Source: a virus
DNA: 20,659 nucleotides
IMG/VR virus record: IMGVR_UViG_3300044624_001919
Span: 1-20,659 of that record
Direction: 5' to 3' (one strand)
The notes beneath the pieces are model-generated. The model did not search any database, was not told the origin of the DNA, and saw nothing but the letters and a program-made list of their open reading frames with translations. The position numbers and the translations under genes are program-made. This document shows, in pieces, positions 6,531 to 13,715 of the stretch; position 1 is the first letter of the stretch, and the number at the start of each line of letters is the position of its first letter.

Positions 6531-6561
6531 AAAAGAAAGCCCCGAAATAAATCCAGGGCTT
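6531..6561 (-). terminator. Rho-independent terminator after the 155-aa gene
   Basis: On the minus strand AAGCCC (6556-6561 on plus) pairs with GGGCTT (6537-6542), with a loop of about 13 nt, followed by TCTTTT. A second small hairpin (GAGTC/GACTC, 6562-6582) lies between it and the stop codon. Confidence 0.75.
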
Positions 6562-6586
6562 GAGTCTATACTAAACTGACTCGAAA

Positions 6587-7054
6587 TTAACTTGCAGCTA
6601 GTTTGAAACCTACGTTTACAACGTCTGTACCTGTAACGTTAACACCAGTCACTGTACCATCGCTGGCTGTGATCTGAATGTTACCTAATGCACGTAGTTG
6701 AGCTTGCAGAGTTGCTGCTGTGTAAGCGCCACTTGGATAAACAGCGTAGCTGATCTGACCAGCTGAAGCAGCTTCAACTTGGTACATAGCAATAGTAGCT
6801 GTAGTTTGAATGCTTTGATTAAGTTGGACAACAACACCTGGTGTGAAAACACCTGATGTTACATTACCCAACTGGTTTTGCAAGTCAATGTTCTGCTGTG
6901 AACCGTTCTGAACCACAACGTTGAAAAAGTCCAGTTTTGGACCTGCCATCTGCACTAGTGCAGCAGCAGTGATAACGCCTTGTTGTGGGCCGTTGTTGAT
7001 GTCTAATGCGTATACTGGTTGTGCATCACCATTTGCGGGTGGAAAATATGCCAT
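6587..7054 (-). CDS. Probable abundant virion protein (155 aa)
   Basis: The 155-aa product starts MAYFPPANGDAQPVYALDIN and is rich in Ala, Val, Thr, Gln and Gly, with alternating beta-type patterns (VFTPGVVVQLNQSIQ, TATIAMYQVEAAS). It has almost no charged residues and no cysteine, typical of a phage coat, decoration or tail-surface protein. It recalls a conserved virion protein of T4-like marine phages that starts the same way. Expression signals are the best in the window: a perfect TATAAATA late box, AAGGAG about 7 nt before the ATG, and a terminator just after the stop. It is therefore probably made late, alone and in large amount. The exact position in the virion is not known. Confidence 0.85.
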   Translation of the reverse strand: MAYFPPANGDAQPVYALDINNGPQQGVITAAALVQMAGPKLDFFNVVVQNGSQQNIDLQNQLGNVTSGVFTPGVVVQLNQSIQTTATIAMYQVEAASAGQISYAVYPSGAYTAATLQAQLRALGNIQITASDGTVTGVNVTGTDVVNVGFKLAAS

Positions 7055-7097
7055 TTTAAAGCTCCTTGGTTAAGTGGGAATGTTTCGTCCCTGCACT

Positions 7098-7105
7098 TAT
7101 TTATA
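7098..7105 (-). promoter_or_regulatory. Perfect T4-type late promoter (TATAAATA)
   Basis: The minus strand reads TATAAATA, exact T4 late consensus, in the 76-nt gap upstream of the 155-aa gene. It leaves a leader of about 37 nt carrying AAGGAG. In T4 this box is read by host polymerase with the phage sigma gp55 and clamp gp45. Confidence 0.85.
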
Positions 7106-7130
7106 CCAAAAGTCAGAAATCGGTCAGTAC

Positions 7131-9032
7131 CTATCCCAATTCAGGATTGTTTTTAGCAAAGTTGGCAGCACTGAATCGCATGCGATCAACAAATTTCATG
7201 CCCTGACCCACATATCCTTCGTGCCCGGGTTCGTTGTTGATGCTGGCCTGCACTGCCTGTGACTGTGAATCCAATTGACGCACCAGTTGATTTTTAAGAC
7301 TGGACACTTCAATGAATGCTTGGAATAGTGCTGCTACTGCCTGTTTGTTTTCGGTTGCCCATTCAAAAATTCTCGGAGCTTTGGCAGGTTCTTGTTGTTG
7401 TATCCACGACCCAAACCCGCTTACCAAGTTGTCATAGCTGCCGCCGCGCACACGACTGTTGATGTAAGTTTTAATCAAGGCAGGAAAATTGCTGATCTTT
7501 CTTGCACGTAATTCGGTAGGATCAAACAAGCGATCCATGGCAGCACCATACTGAGAAAGCAAACGGTTGGCATCTGCTACTGTTTTGGCATCTAATTTGA
7601 TTGTTCGAGGATCTTTGAGACTGGGATCTAGTATAAGAAGCCCTGGACTATCTGCCAATGCTGCAGCACGAATGGGTTCAGCTGGTGCACCCGGTGCAGA
7701 TAAACTGGTGTGTATGGCAACCGCGGCTGTGCTGTCGGCGATCTTTTTGCCCAGATCAGAATCCACAGGCACAGCATACTTGACAGTGTTGGGCTGGAAT
7801 ACCCATTGATTGCCAATACGCTGCGGAGTAGAAGAATAAAGTAAATCACCTTGTATGTAACCGCGAAAGTCTTGCGGAACTGCTCGGCGCAGCATAGGAA
7901 ACAGGCGTTGATAAATGGCAACCAGTTCGCCACGTTCGCCGCCACGTTGTGCCATTATCTTGGCAATGTGTTCTGGGCTTGTGGCCAAGCCATCGTAGCC
8001 CTTGGCCAAAAATCCCGACTTGTCAGTCAGCACGAATTCACCTGAAGGTTTTCGCCCAAAGATGATGGCAGGTTTTCCATCCCATTTAACAGTGGTTTCT
8101 TGTGGACGCTGGGCTGCTGCTACAATGCCAGCAAGTGCTTGTTTAAGGCCGGCACTGGGACGTTGGTCAAAAATCATGTCCTCGGGGTGCTCAATGCGTA
8201 CACCTTCTACAATGACCTGCATACCTTGGTTCACTATACGATCACGCAGACGTGCCATCATGCTGACTTCGTTGTATTCGGTGTATAATTCTGTGTTTTC
8301 TTTTACTAGCCCATCATCAAAAGGAATGCCTTCGCGTTCCATGTGTGCTTTGAAATCTGCAATTTTTTGTGGCTTTTTGGGATCTGCTTCCAGTGCTCGC
8401 ATGACTGCTTCTACGCTGGACAAATCTGCAAGAGTAGCATTTGGGCTCAATAGCATCTTTGCCACTTGTGCCGGATCGTCAGTTATTAATTCGTTGGTGG
8501 CACGATTCATTATGCCGTCGTTTTGATTCAACTTGTAACCCAGGCTCTTGGCCATGCTGTTCAGCATGATGTTACGCAAGGCACCTTTGTATCGGCTAGC
8601 AGGATCATTGCTTAATACAAACTGTGTCCAGCGTGGCTTGTTGCTGAACATGAAGTCTGTTTGCACAAACCCGTTCGCAGGGTTGCCGCCAATGGCTGCA
8701 AAGAAGTGTACCGCTGATCCAGTTTTTTTGATGTAGCGAGCAGGATCTACTTTTTGTTTCTGCGTCCAGACTGTTAGCACTTGTGTCAATTGATCTTTTG
8801 ACATTTCCCCTGCATCAACAGACAAATCCAAGTCACCAGAGTCTGCTTTTCGTCCAGTGGATCCTAACCATTTAACAGGACTGCCGTCGGCAGCTTTTTC
8901 GCTGGTTAAATCCAGTCCAGTAATGCCTTCCAGCCATTGCACAGTGGGCATGACGTCAGCTTGTTTAATTCTTTGCGTGAGTGGTGTCCCGGTGGAGTCT
9001 TTAAATACATTACCGCCTTCGTTTATATTCAT
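7131..9032 (-). CDS. Nucleotidyltransferase plus ligase-like fusion (DUF6267-like C-terminal part)
   Basis: The 633-aa product appears to join two nucleotidyl-transfer modules. Residues about 25-215 hold a Pol-beta-type pattern: GSTGRKADSGDLDLSVD (G57-S58, D67, D69) and a third acid D126 in FVQTDFMFS. Residues about 275-445 resemble the DUF6267-type phage protein and a covalent nucleotidyltransferase core: VKWDGKPAIIFGR, where K316-x-D318-G319 fits ligase motif I, then GYIQGDLLYS (D396, motif III-like) and FQPNTVKYAVP. The classic R five residues after the lysine is P321, so ligase activity is uncertain. Residues 450-633 are helical and unrecognised. The ATG overlaps the 567-aa gene stop (ATGA) within the virion-type region. 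Both domain calls are motif-based. Confidence 0.8.
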   Translation of the reverse strand: MNINEGGNVFKDSTGTPLTQRIKQADVMPTVQWLEGITGLDLTSEKAADGSPVKWLGSTGRKADSGDLDLSVDAGEMSKDQLTQVLTVWTQKQKVDPARYIKKTGSAVHFFAAIGGNPANGFVQTDFMFSNKPRWTQFVLSNDPASRYKGALRNIMLNSMAKSLGYKLNQNDGIMNRATNELITDDPAQVAKMLLSPNATLADLSSVEAVMRALEADPKKPQKIADFKAHMEREGIPFDDGLVKENTELYTEYNEVSMMARLRDRIVNQGMQVIVEGVRIEHPEDMIFDQRPSAGLKQALAGIVAAAQRPQETTVKWDGKPAIIFGRKPSGEFVLTDKSGFLAKGYDGLATSPEHIAKIMAQRGGERGELVAIYQRLFPMLRRAVPQDFRGYIQGDLLYSSTPQRIGNQWVFQPNTVKYAVPVDSDLGKKIADSTAAVAIHTSLSAPGAPAEPIRAAALADSPGLLILDPSLKDPRTIKLDAKTVADANRLLSQYGAAMDRLFDPTELRARKISNFPALIKTYINSRVRGGSYDNLVSGFGSWIQQQEPAKAPRIFEWATENKQAVAALFQAFIEVSSLKNQLVRQLDSQSQAVQASINNEPGHEGYVGQGMKFVDRMRFSAANFAKNNPELG

Positions 9033-10732
9033 ATTTTTCTCTGACTTCTAAGACTTTCATTGGTGCCAGTTGCTAATCTGTCTCGATCATCAATTATTTC
9101 AAAATCTTTTATCAATTGTGCTCGTTGCGCAGGTGTCATCATTTCGTACGATTTCAACAACTGCGAATTATTCATTGCAGGACCAGGCTCTGCAGCCGGA
9201 AGTGGTTTTGCTGCTGTAGCTGATGTAGCAGCAGCAGGAGTACTCGAAATAGCAGCCCCTGAGGTAGCTGGGGTAGCTGGGGTAGCTGGGGTAGCTGGGG
9301 TAGCTGGGGTAGTTGCGCCAGCCGCAGGAGTGTTGACTTCAATATTCATAGCACCAAAGATATCTTGTATTACATCATCAGATATATTATTACTACGTAG
9401 TATGGTGGCAATAATGCCACTGTCAGTGGGACGTCCAGCATATTCCCAATGTTTAAGTAGTGCTGCCGGATTTATTTGTTTGTTGGTAATTTTTTGTGCA
9501 AGTTTGCCACCTACGGATTTGATTTTATCCCATGTAGGACCTTCGGTAAGTTGACCACCCGCAATGGCAAATATTTCACGTATTTCTTTGTTGGTTAGTC
9601 TGGTATAACCTTCCTTAACCTGAGGAGCAGGAGCAGGAGTTTTAGCTGCTGGTGCAGGTGCTGCAGATGCCCCGGCTATGCCTCCTTGTACAGCCGCAGT
9701 AAGTGTTGAAGAAATTTTAGCAGCTACTTCCTTAAAATTAGCGGCATTAGCTACTGCTTGATCATATAATTTTTGATTATTACCAGCTATCTCTTTCACT
9801 GCTTGTCGCACTTCTGGATTATCAACTATAGCTGTAACTTCCTTCCAGTATCTATCAGCTCCAGCCCAATTGCCAGCATCAATATACTTTTCAGTTTGAT
9901 CTATAAGTAATTCTAATTTAGGAGCTAATTGGCTAGGAATTATTATTCCACGAAGATCACCAAAAAAGAATCCAGGATTGTTACCACCAATCCTGATGGA
10001 CGTCCGTCTAAAACCGAGTTGGGTAAGCTGTGTATATCCTGGTATCTGTCTGGCAACAACCTCGATGTTTCCAAAATAATCACCTAGTGCAGTTATGCCG
10101 GCGCCTAAGGCCCCGCCAATAGCAGCCGACTTGGCGCCTTTGCCCACAGCAGTTGATAACTTCTCGCCTTTCAGCAACTCTGTTGCACCACGTAATATTT
10201 GACCAGCAATGGCACCACCTGCTGGACCTGTGGTGAAGGCTGCTACTGCTGTTAGTGCACCTATCACAAAGGCTGTCTTGCCGGGGTTGGCCTTGGCATA
10301 TTGACCCAGTTGATCAATCACAGCCATTGTTTTGCTGTCTGTGCCTAATTTGGCAGAAATCTTTTGTTTTAGATCTTCAAACTTCTGATCAAAATATTGA
10401 ACAGGCGCAGTGGTCTGCAAGTATCGACCTAGTCCGTCAATGGCTTTGTTTACAGCACCAGCAGCAGTGCCCACAGCACTGCCCACTGCCTTGGTTGTAT
10501 CTACAGCCTTACCAATTGCAGTACGACCAACACCGCCCTGAGCTGTTTGCTTTTGCTGGGCCTGTTGGAAAATTTGTTGTATTTGATCTGCAGTAAGAGT
10601 GGTTTCAAACAAGGGGCGCAGGTCTCGCACCATGCCTTCCACTATGTGACGTTGTTCACGTGTGAGATCGCGGCATACACTTTCAACAAGTGTGTTTGAT
10701 TTTCTAGCGTGGTTAAGTTCAAATATCTGCAT
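9029..10732 (-). CDS. Large Ala/Gly-rich putative virion protein
   Basis: The 567-aa product starts with a charged helical region (residues 1-65). A long Gly/Ala-rich stretch (about 66-225) follows, with apolar helices such as AFVIGALTAVAAFTTGPAGG and SAAIGGALGAGITALG that could insert in or cross a membrane. A middle domain (230-350) is followed by a Pro/Ala linker (about 355-370). A module at about 375-470 (LTNKEIREIFAIAGG, WEYAGRPTDSGIIATILRSN) is of a type seen in large structural proteins of marine T4-like phages. A TPA-repeat linker and a helical tail end it. A tail-tube, injected or internal virion protein would fit, but this is inference. It overlaps the 87-aa upstream gene by 14 nt. 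Confidence 0.8.
   Translation of the reverse strand: MQIFELNHARKSNTLVESVCRDLTREQRHIVEGMVRDLRPLFETTLTADQIQQIFQQAQQKQTAQGGVGRTAIGKAVDTTKAVGSAVGTAAGAVNKAIDGLGRYLQTTAPVQYFDQKFEDLKQKISAKLGTDSKTMAVIDQLGQYAKANPGKTAFVIGALTAVAAFTTGPAGGAIAGQILRGATELLKGEKLSTAVGKGAKSAAIGGALGAGITALGDYFGNIEVVARQIPGYTQLTQLGFRRTSIRIGGNNPGFFFGDLRGIIIPSQLAPKLELLIDQTEKYIDAGNWAGADRYWKEVTAIVDNPEVRQAVKEIAGNNQKLYDQAVANAANFKEVAAKISSTLTAAVQGGIAGASAAPAPAAKTPAPAPQVKEGYTRLTNKEIREIFAIAGGQLTEGPTWDKIKSVGGKLAQKITNKQINPAALLKHWEYAGRPTDSGIIATILRSNNISDDVIQDIFGAMNIEVNTPAAGATTPATPATPATPATPATSGAAISSTPAAATSATAAKPLPAAEPGPAMNNSQLLKSYEMMTPAQRAQLIKDFEIIDDRDRLATGTNESLRSQRKI
9263..9307. repeat. 9-bp tandem repeat encoding Thr-Pro-Ala units
   Basis: Five perfect copies of GGTAGCTGG run head to tail on the plus strand, then a diverged partial copy. 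On the coding strand they give repeated TPA tripeptides in the linker of the 567-aa virion protein. Being in frame, copy-number change would alter linker length without frameshift. Confidence 0.95.
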
Positions 10733-10979
10733 CTGTGCGCCTTACTGTTCGTGTAAATTTCTTAGCATCTTTGTCGCGAATTGCATTCAGCAATTTTCTT
10801 ATCAAGTTGTCTGCTTGCTCAGGACTATAACTTGATTCGATCTGTTCTATTAGACGTATGGCACTGGCAATGACATTGTCAGCGCGAGTCTCAATAATAT
10901 AGCGTCGATCACGGTCCGCATTTTTTTCTGTGTATAATGCATCTAGTTCTTCCAAGATGCTGCGAGTGCGTTTTTGCAT
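10719..10979 (-). CDS. Small conserved phage protein
   Basis: The 86-aa product starts MQKRTRSILEELDALYTEKN and is highly charged and helical (AIRLIEQIESSYSPEQADNL, then KFTRTVRRTDADI). I recall small T4-like cyanophage proteins with the same RTRS-LLEELD start and a KF-R-xR end, of unknown function. I chose the ATG at 10977-10979 because AAAGGG lies 11 nt upstream; the TTG at 10988 is too close to that ribosome site. A GCTAAATA late box lies 21 nt upstream in the short gap after the helicase gene. It overlaps the virion gene by 14 nt, so it is probably co-expressed late. Confidence 0.75.
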   Translation of the reverse strand: MQKRTRSILEELDALYTEKNADRDRRYIIETRADNVIASAIRLIEQIESSYSPEQADNLIRKLLNAIRDKDAKKFTRTVRRTDADI

Positions 10980-11000
10980 GTTTACCAAGACCCTTTCAAT

Positions 11001-11008
11001 TATTTAGC
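11001..11008 (-). promoter_or_regulatory. T4-late-type promoter box (GCTAAATA)
   Basis: The minus strand reads GCTAAATA in the gap between the helicase stop and the 86-aa gene, with AAAGGG between box and ATG. It is identical to the box at 4713-4720 and would separate late virion genes from the replication genes. Confidence 0.5.
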
Positions 11009-11022
11009 AGTAATACAGCGCA

Positions 11023-12414
11023 TTAAGCCTGTTTGATCTGGCCCAGCAGTTGCCTGAGTTTGGTGCCTTGTACGTCTGCTGTGACTTTAGCTGTGTCCAT
11101 ATCTTCGTCGGGTTTGGCAACTTGGCTACGAGTCTTGATAGAGTCCATGATGCTGCTACGCGGACCTTGCTGATTAGTATCCTCTCCGTTGTCAGTAATG
11201 CGCATGGTTTCGATATCGTAGTCCAGATCAACCTTGTTGCCAACGCCCTGACTGCTACGACTTTTCATGCACTGCATTTGATACTTGCCTCGCTCTCGCA
11301 TGGCTCTAGATGTAAAAATACCAAACACAAAGTCAGCTGTATTGATCTTGGATATGCCACCGGCAATGTGGCTATGATCAAACTCAATTTCTTCTACTGC
11401 ACTACGGTTCAACTGACTTGCTGTGACCATTAACACCTTGAGTTCAATGGCCAAGTTACGCAGCTCTTCTGCTGAATACTTGTCCTTGATAAACTGATCA
11501 TTGGGATTGACTTTTACAGTGACCGGCATGATCAGGTCCAGATAATCCACCATGATAAAGTCGATCTTGATGCCGGTCTGTATCTGTACTTCTTTGATGT
11601 AGGCACGCATGTCGTTTACATTGCTTTGTGCTGGCAAGGCCTTGATGCGATAGTCGCCAAACTTCTTGCCCATCATTTTTACTTTGAGCTCTGTTTGTCC
11701 AATATCTCTACGAATGTCTTTGGTACTGGTACTGGTCAACATGGCGTCTGTACGCAGAGCAACCAGTTCTTCATTCAATTCCAATGTGATGTAAACACCA
11801 CTCAATCCTTGGCTCAACCAGTTTAAAGCTATATTCATCATGACCAGGCTCTTGCCCGAGCCAGAACCTCCAGCAAAAATGTTCAGTTCGCCTCTGCTGA
11901 ATCCGCCATACAAGATACGATCCATCTGTGGCCATCCGGTTGAGACCTGACCGCCTGAGTTGAAATATCGGTTGAGTCGATCACTAGGGCTGTCAAAATA
12001 GTTTGTGCCCATGTCCTTAGTCAGGCTGATCTGTACTGCGTCTTTGATCAGCTTTTCGATACCGCCGGAATCATAATCAGGTTGCTCCAACAAGTCAGCT
12101 GCTTTGAGAATAGCTCGCTCCAGTGCTTGCTTGCGAGTAAACGATTCAAACTCATCTAGAAACCAGTCAAAGTGACCTTCATTGAGATCGGGAATTTCCT
12201 GCAACACAATACCAGTGGCAGCACGAATCTGCGCACGATCTGGCATGGTCTTGAATTCGGCGCTGTGTTGTTTAATGAATTCAGCGGCTGGTCTCAACGT
12301 TCGATCAAAGTTTTCTGGATCATAAATGTTTTGCACACGTACATAGCTGGTGGCATCGCACAACATCATTTCCAAGAATAATCGTTGTACGTCAGTGTTG
12401 TAATCTTTTAACAA
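11023..12414 (-). CDS. 41: Replicative DNA helicase, T4 gp41-like (DnaB family)
   Basis: This hexameric 5'-3' helicase unwinds DNA at the fork and works with primase gp61. The 463-aa product has an N-terminal helical domain (1-135) and a RecA-like core. Walker A is GGSGSGKS at 182-189, the catalytic Glu is E212 in YITLEL, and Walker B is FIMVDYLDL with D290. The sensor-like MVTASQLNRSA and an Arg-rich C-terminal segment (FTSRAMRERGKYQMQ) follow. Length is close to T4 gp41. The start is TTG at 12412-12414 with AGGAA upstream; the next ATG would cut into the conserved MMLCDATSYVRV segment. A sigma70-like promoter lies in the 27-nt gap and the end of the upstream gene. Gene symbol follows T4 usage. 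Confidence 0.95.
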   Translation of the reverse strand: MLKDYNTDVQRLFLEMMLCDATSYVRVQNIYDPENFDRTLRPAAEFIKQHSAEFKTMPDRAQIRAATGIVLQEIPDLNEGHFDWFLDEFESFTRKQALERAILKAADLLEQPDYDSGGIEKLIKDAVQISLTKDMGTNYFDSPSDRLNRYFNSGGQVSTGWPQMDRILYGGFSRGELNIFAGGSGSGKSLVMMNIALNWLSQGLSGVYITLELNEELVALRTDAMLTSTSTKDIRRDIGQTELKVKMMGKKFGDYRIKALPAQSNVNDMRAYIKEVQIQTGIKIDFIMVDYLDLIMPVTVKVNPNDQFIKDKYSAEELRNLAIELKVLMVTASQLNRSAVEEIEFDHSHIAGGISKINTADFVFGIFTSRAMRERGKYQMQCMKSRSSQGVGNKVDLDYDIETMRITDNGEDTNQQGPRSSIMDSIKTRSQVAKPDEDMDTAKVTADVQGTKLRQLLGQIKQA

Positions 12415-12434
12415 GCTAATTGTTCCTGAAGTTT

Positions 12435-12451
12435 TTTAATATTATACACGA
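12435..12451 (-). repeat. 17-bp promoter-core repeat, copy 2
   Basis: This is the second exact copy of TTTAATATTATACACGA (first at 2387-2403). It carries the TATAAT of the helicase promoter and the stop codon of the upstream gene. Confidence 0.75.
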
Positions 12452-12469
12452 TACATTCTTTCTAGTCTA
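12441..12469 (-). promoter_or_regulatory. Sigma70-like promoter for the helicase gene
   Basis: On the minus strand TAGACT (12464-12469) and TATAAT (12441-12446) are 17 nt apart: four of six matches at -35 and perfect at -10. Initiation near 12434 gives a leader of about 20 nt containing AGGAA before the TTG start. It lets the helicase be expressed independently of the inserted cargo genes. Confidence 0.6.
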
Positions 12470-13203
12470 GTGACATCGGCCCAACTGCAAAAATTAATTG
12501 CATCGTTGATTGACCATAATCTTTTTTCCTCCGGCAGCTCGTGTAAGTACTCAAAGACATATATAAGCCAAGCTACCATCCATGGACTAAAATTATCTTC
12601 TATACCCCAAAATTTAATCAAATCGGGCATTGACATTTTATCCGACGGCATGTTCAAGTTATAGTTTAATTGAGTAGCCCAATAATTGTTAAAAAATAAC
12701 TTCTGGCTATCAGTTAACTCCTTTGAAATAATATCTTTTAAGAAATTTACGTCAGTTAAATTCCAATAATTGTAGCATGTTTGAGACGGAGTAAATGATT
12801 GAATTTTTTTATGCCAATTTGCAATGTCAATAAAATGATTATCAACTAGATTAGATAATTTTAATGTTAACTTTTTATAAGAGATATTATATAACACATT
12901 GCCAATGTGCGTATAGGGATATAGTTGTATAATTTTAGCATTTGGAAATGTTGTGTTAATTAATTCTGTATCAAAATTGTGTGTAACTACTACTGTATGA
13001 TTTTTTATACGTGCTTGTATTTCTTTGTGCCAATGATAACGACCATTTAATGATAAAACTAAATCATTGGGACCGGTATCAACGCGAAATATATTTGTGT
13101 TTTTCGGAACAACGTCGGCTATTAAGAATCCCAGAAAGTTGCCGGAGCAGCCTTCGAGATGACTTATCACATATTGAACATTTTCTTTATTATTTTCGAC
13201 CAT
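12442..13203 (-). CDS. P-loop, sulfotransferase-like protein
   Basis: The 253-aa product has a glycine-rich loop after the first strand (VISHLEGCSGNFLGFLIAD, about residues 12-30) and later VVVTHNFDTELINTTFPNAKIIQLYP. The T-H-N plus FPNAKII pattern is typical of sulfotransferase-fold proteins. The loop lacks the GK[ST] of ATPases, fitting a PAPS-type phosphosulfate loop. The C-terminal half is aromatic-rich and unrecognised. The ATG at 13201-13203 lacks a ribosome site and makes a 37-nt overlap with the SGNH gene; a GTG at 13168-13170 overlaps that stop as GTGA and would start MISHLEGC right at the first strand. It belongs to the AT-rich cargo between primase and helicase. Confidence 0.75.
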   Translation of the reverse strand: MVENNKENVQYVISHLEGCSGNFLGFLIADVVPKNTNIFRVDTGPNDLVLSLNGRYHWHKEIQARIKNHTVVVTHNFDTELINTTFPNAKIIQLYPYTHIGNVLYNISYKKLTLKLSNLVDNHFIDIANWHKKIQSFTPSQTCYNYWNLTDVNFLKDIISKELTDSQKLFFNNYWATQLNYNLNMPSDKMSMPDLIKFWGIEDNFSPWMVAWLIYVFEYLHELPEEKRLWSINDAINFCSWADVTRLERMYRV

Positions 13204-13712
13204 TGTAAATGTGTGTTGGGCCCTGGATGTGTATCATCTTCTGCACGATCAATAAAAGAAGACCAAGTAAGGGTCGGAATGTGCGAATGTTTGATTTCGT
13301 CAATAACAAAATAAAATCCATGATTCGGTAGTAAAAAATTTTCTTTGTTATATTTAAATTCTCGTAACTGAATAATAGTTATACCCGACTTGACAGAAAC
13401 TTTTTTATAGTGGTCAATAATATCATTATTTGAAACTAAAAATCCAGCGGTTGTGTAAGTGTTTACTTGTAAATCACCCAACAGTTGGTGCCAGCATTGA
13501 TTGTAGGCAAGACCTACACCAAAGCTAAAACTACTGCCAAAGACCGAAATGTCTGGATGTGCATGATGTTCGGGGCCGCGGTATCCCAGACTGTTAAAGG
13601 TATAATCAATGGGTTTACCTGAATCATGTCTTGCAAAATACTTGTATGACTGATTAGAAAATTTTCCAACCCAATTATTGATTCCATCTGCATATCCTGA
13701 ATTATAATTCAC
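13167..13712 (-). CDS. SGNH/GDSL-family hydrolase-like protein
   Basis: SGNH enzymes are serine esterases, lipases or glycan deacetylases. The 181-aa product shows the blocks in order: YTFNSLGYRGPE leading into DISVFGSSFSFGVGL (GSS replaces GDS, nucleophile S61), TTAGF (G90), SNND (N95/N96), and a C-terminal DDTHPGPNTHLQW supplying D159-x-x-H162. A GSSFSFG motif with D..HPG..TH recurs in phage-encoded members of the family. No signal peptide is present. The start is GTG at 13710-13712, 3 nt after the radical SAM stop, with a weak GGA upstream. It is compact for the family. Flanking radical SAM and sulfotransferase-like genes suggest a joint glycan or surface-modification role. Confidence 0.8.
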   Translation of the reverse strand: MNYNSGYADGINNWVGKFSNQSYKYFARHDSGKPIDYTFNSLGYRGPEHHAHPDISVFGSSFSFGVGLAYNQCWHQLLGDLQVNTYTTAGFLVSNNDIIDHYKKVSVKSGITIIQLREFKYNKENFLLPNHGFYFVIDEIKHSHIPTLTWSSFIDRAEDDTHPGPNTHLQWSKIIKKMFNM

Positions 13713-13715
13713 TTT

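Noticed and set aside
8002-8526. 174-codon plus-strand frame opposite the nucleotidyltransferase/ligase-like gene
   Set aside because: Ser/Cys/Arg-rich antisense shadow; the minus-strand frame has recognisable motifs.
9263-9315. Tandem repeat as a CRISPR array or iteron origin
   Set aside because: Units are 9 bp with no spacers and are in frame in a protein linker.
9060-9554. 164-codon plus-strand frame with AGVAGV repeats
   Set aside because: It is the antisense reading of the TPA-coding 9-bp repeat and Ala-rich linker, with no ribosome site or family.
11004-11243. 79-codon minus-strand frame over the helicase C-terminus
   Set aside because: It lies fully within the strongly supported helicase gene in another frame and has no motif.
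12442-13203. Calling the P-loop protein an ATPase or kinase
   Set aside because: The loop GCSGNF lacks the Lys-Ser/Thr of Walker A and no Walker B is evident; the sulfotransferase-like pattern fits better.
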